Origin: Misgurnus anguillicaudatus
Lineage: Eukaryota > Chordata > Actinopteri > Cypriniformes > Cobitidae
NCBI RefSeq assembly: GCF_027580225.2
Contig: NW_027395276.1
Coordinates: forward strand, 4,966,501 to 5,030,500
DNA: 64,000 bases
Reading direction: 5' to 3'
This document shows, piece after piece, positions 61,796 through 64,000 of the stretch (its first letter is position 1; each line of letters begins with the position of its first letter). The translations under genes were made by a program, and so were the position numbers. Under the pieces are notes generated by a model. It saw only the letters and a program-made list of their open reading frames with translations, was not told where the DNA came from and did no database searches.

Positions 61796-62228
61796 TACAC
61801 TGTAAAAAGATTCCGTAGAAATTACAGTATTACTGGCAGCTGGTTGCCAGTAACTTACTGTAGATTTAAATTAATGTTAATTACCTGCAACAGTTTGTTC
61901 AAAGTTAAATGAAAATTAAACATTAGCAAGTCTTTATCTTTACAGAATAAAACTAAAATAACAGCCTCAAGCAAAGCATTCTGGGAAACAAAATCTGAAG
62001 GAAAAAACAGAAAAAGGTTGATGAGGATTTTTGGTTCCCAGAATGCTTTGCATGAGGCTGTTATTTTATATTTTTTATTCTGTAAGACAAAGACTTGTTC
62101 ATGTTTAATGTTCATTTAACTTTAAACAAACTCTTGCCAGTAAATAACATAAATTTAAATTTACAGTAAGTTACTGGCATTCAGTTGCCAGTAATACTGT
62201 AATTTCTACGGAATCTTTTTACAGTGTA
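61796..62228. mobile_element. 430 bp foldback MITE
   Basis: Left arm tacactgtaaaaagattccg, right arm cggaatctttttacagtgta; the symmetry continues through agttactggcaac-like words and a second inner pair (gcctcaagcaaagcattctg ggaa / ttcccagaatgctttgcatg aggc). Almost the whole element can fold into one hairpin with a loop of about 40 bp. Confidence 0.82.
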
Positions 62229-62261
62229 TCATCAGCCTCCTGCTTAACACTATTATGTTAT

Positions 62262-62312
62262 TGTAGAGCACTGCATTAGCAGCGGAAAGGTCATGGGTTC
62301 AAACACCACAAA
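62262..62312 (+). mobile_element. tRNA-SINE head fragment
   Basis: ttgtagagcactgcattagc agcgg and catgggttcaaacacc resemble the tRNA part of 27602-27720. No tail. Confidence 0.45.
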
Positions 62313-63417
62313 TAATGTATACGGGTATTTCCCAGAATTCGGGCCTATTTATGCCCCCATTGTGTAATTCTATTAAAACTAATTAAATCTAATACATTTG
62401 AGCACCATTAATTAGTATAAACAAAAACAAGCCTATACTTTTTTATGACTACTCTTACTAGTAATTTTATCACATTTTATTGAGGTTTTGTGGTACAATA
62501 TCAGTGTTTTGGTGTTGTCCGTCACCAGAGTTTTCACATGCCGTGCCATATTTCAAACATTATTTATCACAAATTAATAAAAAATATGTATATGAATTAA
62601 ATGTTACTTTAACTAATAAACTACATGCACAGATTAAGCATATATATGCATTTTGTACTTTATTTTGCGTAATTTCTACCAGTCCCATGGTTTAGCTGTC
62701 ATTACCAACATGCATGAAGGGACTTTCATCAAAAGTTTATTTGGTAGCCATGGTAACCTAATGACATAGTGGAGCACATGGATTTCAAGCTACAAGACTG
62801 ATGCCTTGATGTCCAGAAAAGTAAGTAAATCTACTCTATATTCTTTGTGTTGGGCATGTACACTTATGTGTCATTACCATATGTGTTGAATTTCTGTATT
62901 TTTAAACATTTTTGTAATACTTTTTATCACTTTAATAGTTAAAATGGTGTACATTACATGTAGAAAGCTAGCTACACTTGCTTAGTCATCATCTTAGCTA
63001 GTAGGGCTAGTTTTTTGACAAAAATGTCATTACCAGCACACTCATTACCAGCACAATACATAATTTTGCCAATAAATTATGTATAAATAACAAAAGCATC
63101 CTACAATTATACATTTCTGACAATGTTGGACAGTCTAAATGATCACTATTAAAAAGTTTTGATATATGGCATTCACTTAAATAAGCTTAGATTCCAAGCC
63201 ACGGTAGATTGATGAATCAGAAATGTAGATACGTAAATGACTATAATTCATCTTGCAAGTAAAAATCTAATTAAGTTCAAGATAAATTAGATTCCATGTG
63301 AAACCACAAAATGCACTGATTTATCATTTAAGTTTTATTTTTTACATATATTGGATGATGTGATGGTAAAGACACATTTACTTGACATACTGTAGTTAAG
63401 AAAATGGCAAACAAATC

Positions 63418-63676
63418 ATATGAAGAGTTTCGTTGCAAAACGAGATAAATCCATTTTTTTAACATTTTTGTGAAAACATGTTTAATATTATGTTATCATG
63501 TTATTATTTAGTTTTATGGTGCTACTTAGCCATATTTTTAAAGTTATGAAAGTTTAAATCAAAACAAACCAACTGCAGTTGCATTGAAATTAATTGGACT
63601 GCACAACCTAAAAACGAGATTTCTGAACAATTAAAAAAATGGTGGTTATCTCGTTTTGCAAAGAAACTCTTCATAT
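63418..63676. mobile_element. 260 bp inverted-repeat element
   Basis: Left end atatgaagagtttcgttgca aaacgagata; right end tatctcgttttgcaaagaaa ctcttcatat, inverted over about 30 bp. No gene. Confidence 0.75.
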
Positions 63677-63917
63677 ATTCCCTTATCGTATGGTCTCAAC
63701 CAAGCTCATAACGTCACTCCTGACTTAAGGACTGATAATTTGATGTATATCAATGTTAAATTTGGAATTTTAATTTTCAAAATACCCAATTTGGCCCTTT
63801 ATCTGAGAAATACCCATACCTTGAAGTTGCTTTGGTTAAATGGGGAATTACTGCTGGACAACACTTGACTAATAAGTGACATTTGGTTGAGTTGAAATCG
63901 TTTCATGAACAACGTAC

Positions 63918-64000
63918 CCCATTAGCCGAGCTGACGGCCTGATAGTAGACGCTGTAGCTCTTGTGCGGCTGGAGAGGAGCGTTCCAGAATCCGCTGTAGG
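63918..64000 (-). CDS. ptprm: ptprm exon: end of last fibronectin III repeat (continues beyond window)
   Basis: Minus-strand reading from the window edge is open for 27 codons plus two bases, including [20 protein letters not shown]. This is the F-G strand pattern of a fibronectin III repeat (Y.VYYQA), directly before the stalk in R2B phosphatases. It ends in AAT GGG followed by the donor gtacgt, so the junction is in phase 0, matching the next exon. Extracellular. The 5' part of the exon is cut off by the window edge. Confidence 0.9.

Larger units (their letters stand above)
60076..63917 (-). other. ptprm intron, 3.8 kb
   Basis: Holds two hairpin elements (61796, 63418), a SINE head fragment (62262-62312) and a CCTAGGAGG-word repeat (60870-60965). 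The segments 60080-60660, 61000-61790 and 62330-63410 show no recognised feature. Confidence 0.8.

Overview
This window is vertebrate, almost certainly from a teleost of the carp and zebrafish group. It holds one host gene on the minus strand with small exons, strictly GT-AG introns of 0.1 to 18 kb, and introns full of fish-type mobile elements (tRNA-derived SINEs, an L2/CR1-like LINE, a Tc1-like transposon, hAT and TTAA-type non-autonomous elements, a young LTR element) and long simple-sequence arrays. There is no bacterial operon, CRISPR array or rRNA gene.

The host gene is a receptor-type protein tyrosine phosphatase of the R2B family, best matched by PTPRM (RPTP-mu). I assembled the exons from the sequence with exact splice sites. 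In transcription order, right to left, they are: end of a fibronectin III domain (63918-64000, running off the window), membrane-proximal stalk (60039-60075), transmembrane exon (57399-57534), juxtamembrane exons (39281-39432, 37647-37721, 28490-28683), then the start of phosphatase domain D1 (19988-20075, 19722-19798, 12460-12496, 4078-4175). All these exons join in frame. The catalytic WPD loop, the Cys signature and domain D2 lie beyond the left edge.

Four further short segments with good splice signals and lengths divisible by three sit between these exons: 57935-58009 (75 nt), 52914-52943 (30 nt), 35403-35429 (27 nt) and 27985-27993 (9 nt, or 12 nt). Two are well supported as cassette exons by resemblance to known alternative segments of PTPRM and PTPRT. 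The other two are candidates. All four would change only the stalk, the juxtamembrane region or the entry to D1.

The introns, left to right: a tRNA-like SINE and a 1.7 kb GA-rich minisatellite (0.5-3.6 kb); nested inverted-repeat elements (4.5-8.6 kb); a 2 kb TCAC satellite (9.4-11.4 kb); an L2/CR1-like LINE split by a TTAA-flanked element (12.7-14.9 kb); inverted-repeat elements and TG repeats (16-22 kb); a complete, very young LTR element of 3.5 kb with identical 423 bp LTR lengths, a 5 bp target duplication and an interior made largely of in-frame tandem repeats (23.0-26.6 kb); a decayed Tc1 transposon carrying a hAT insertion (35.6-37.4 kb); nests of non-autonomous elements (42.7-49.5 and 54.0-55.8 kb); and several near-perfect hairpin elements (20.5, 39.6, 61.8, 63.4 kb).

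The most unusual item is the LTR element. Next is the set of in-frame mini-exons in the phosphatase gene.
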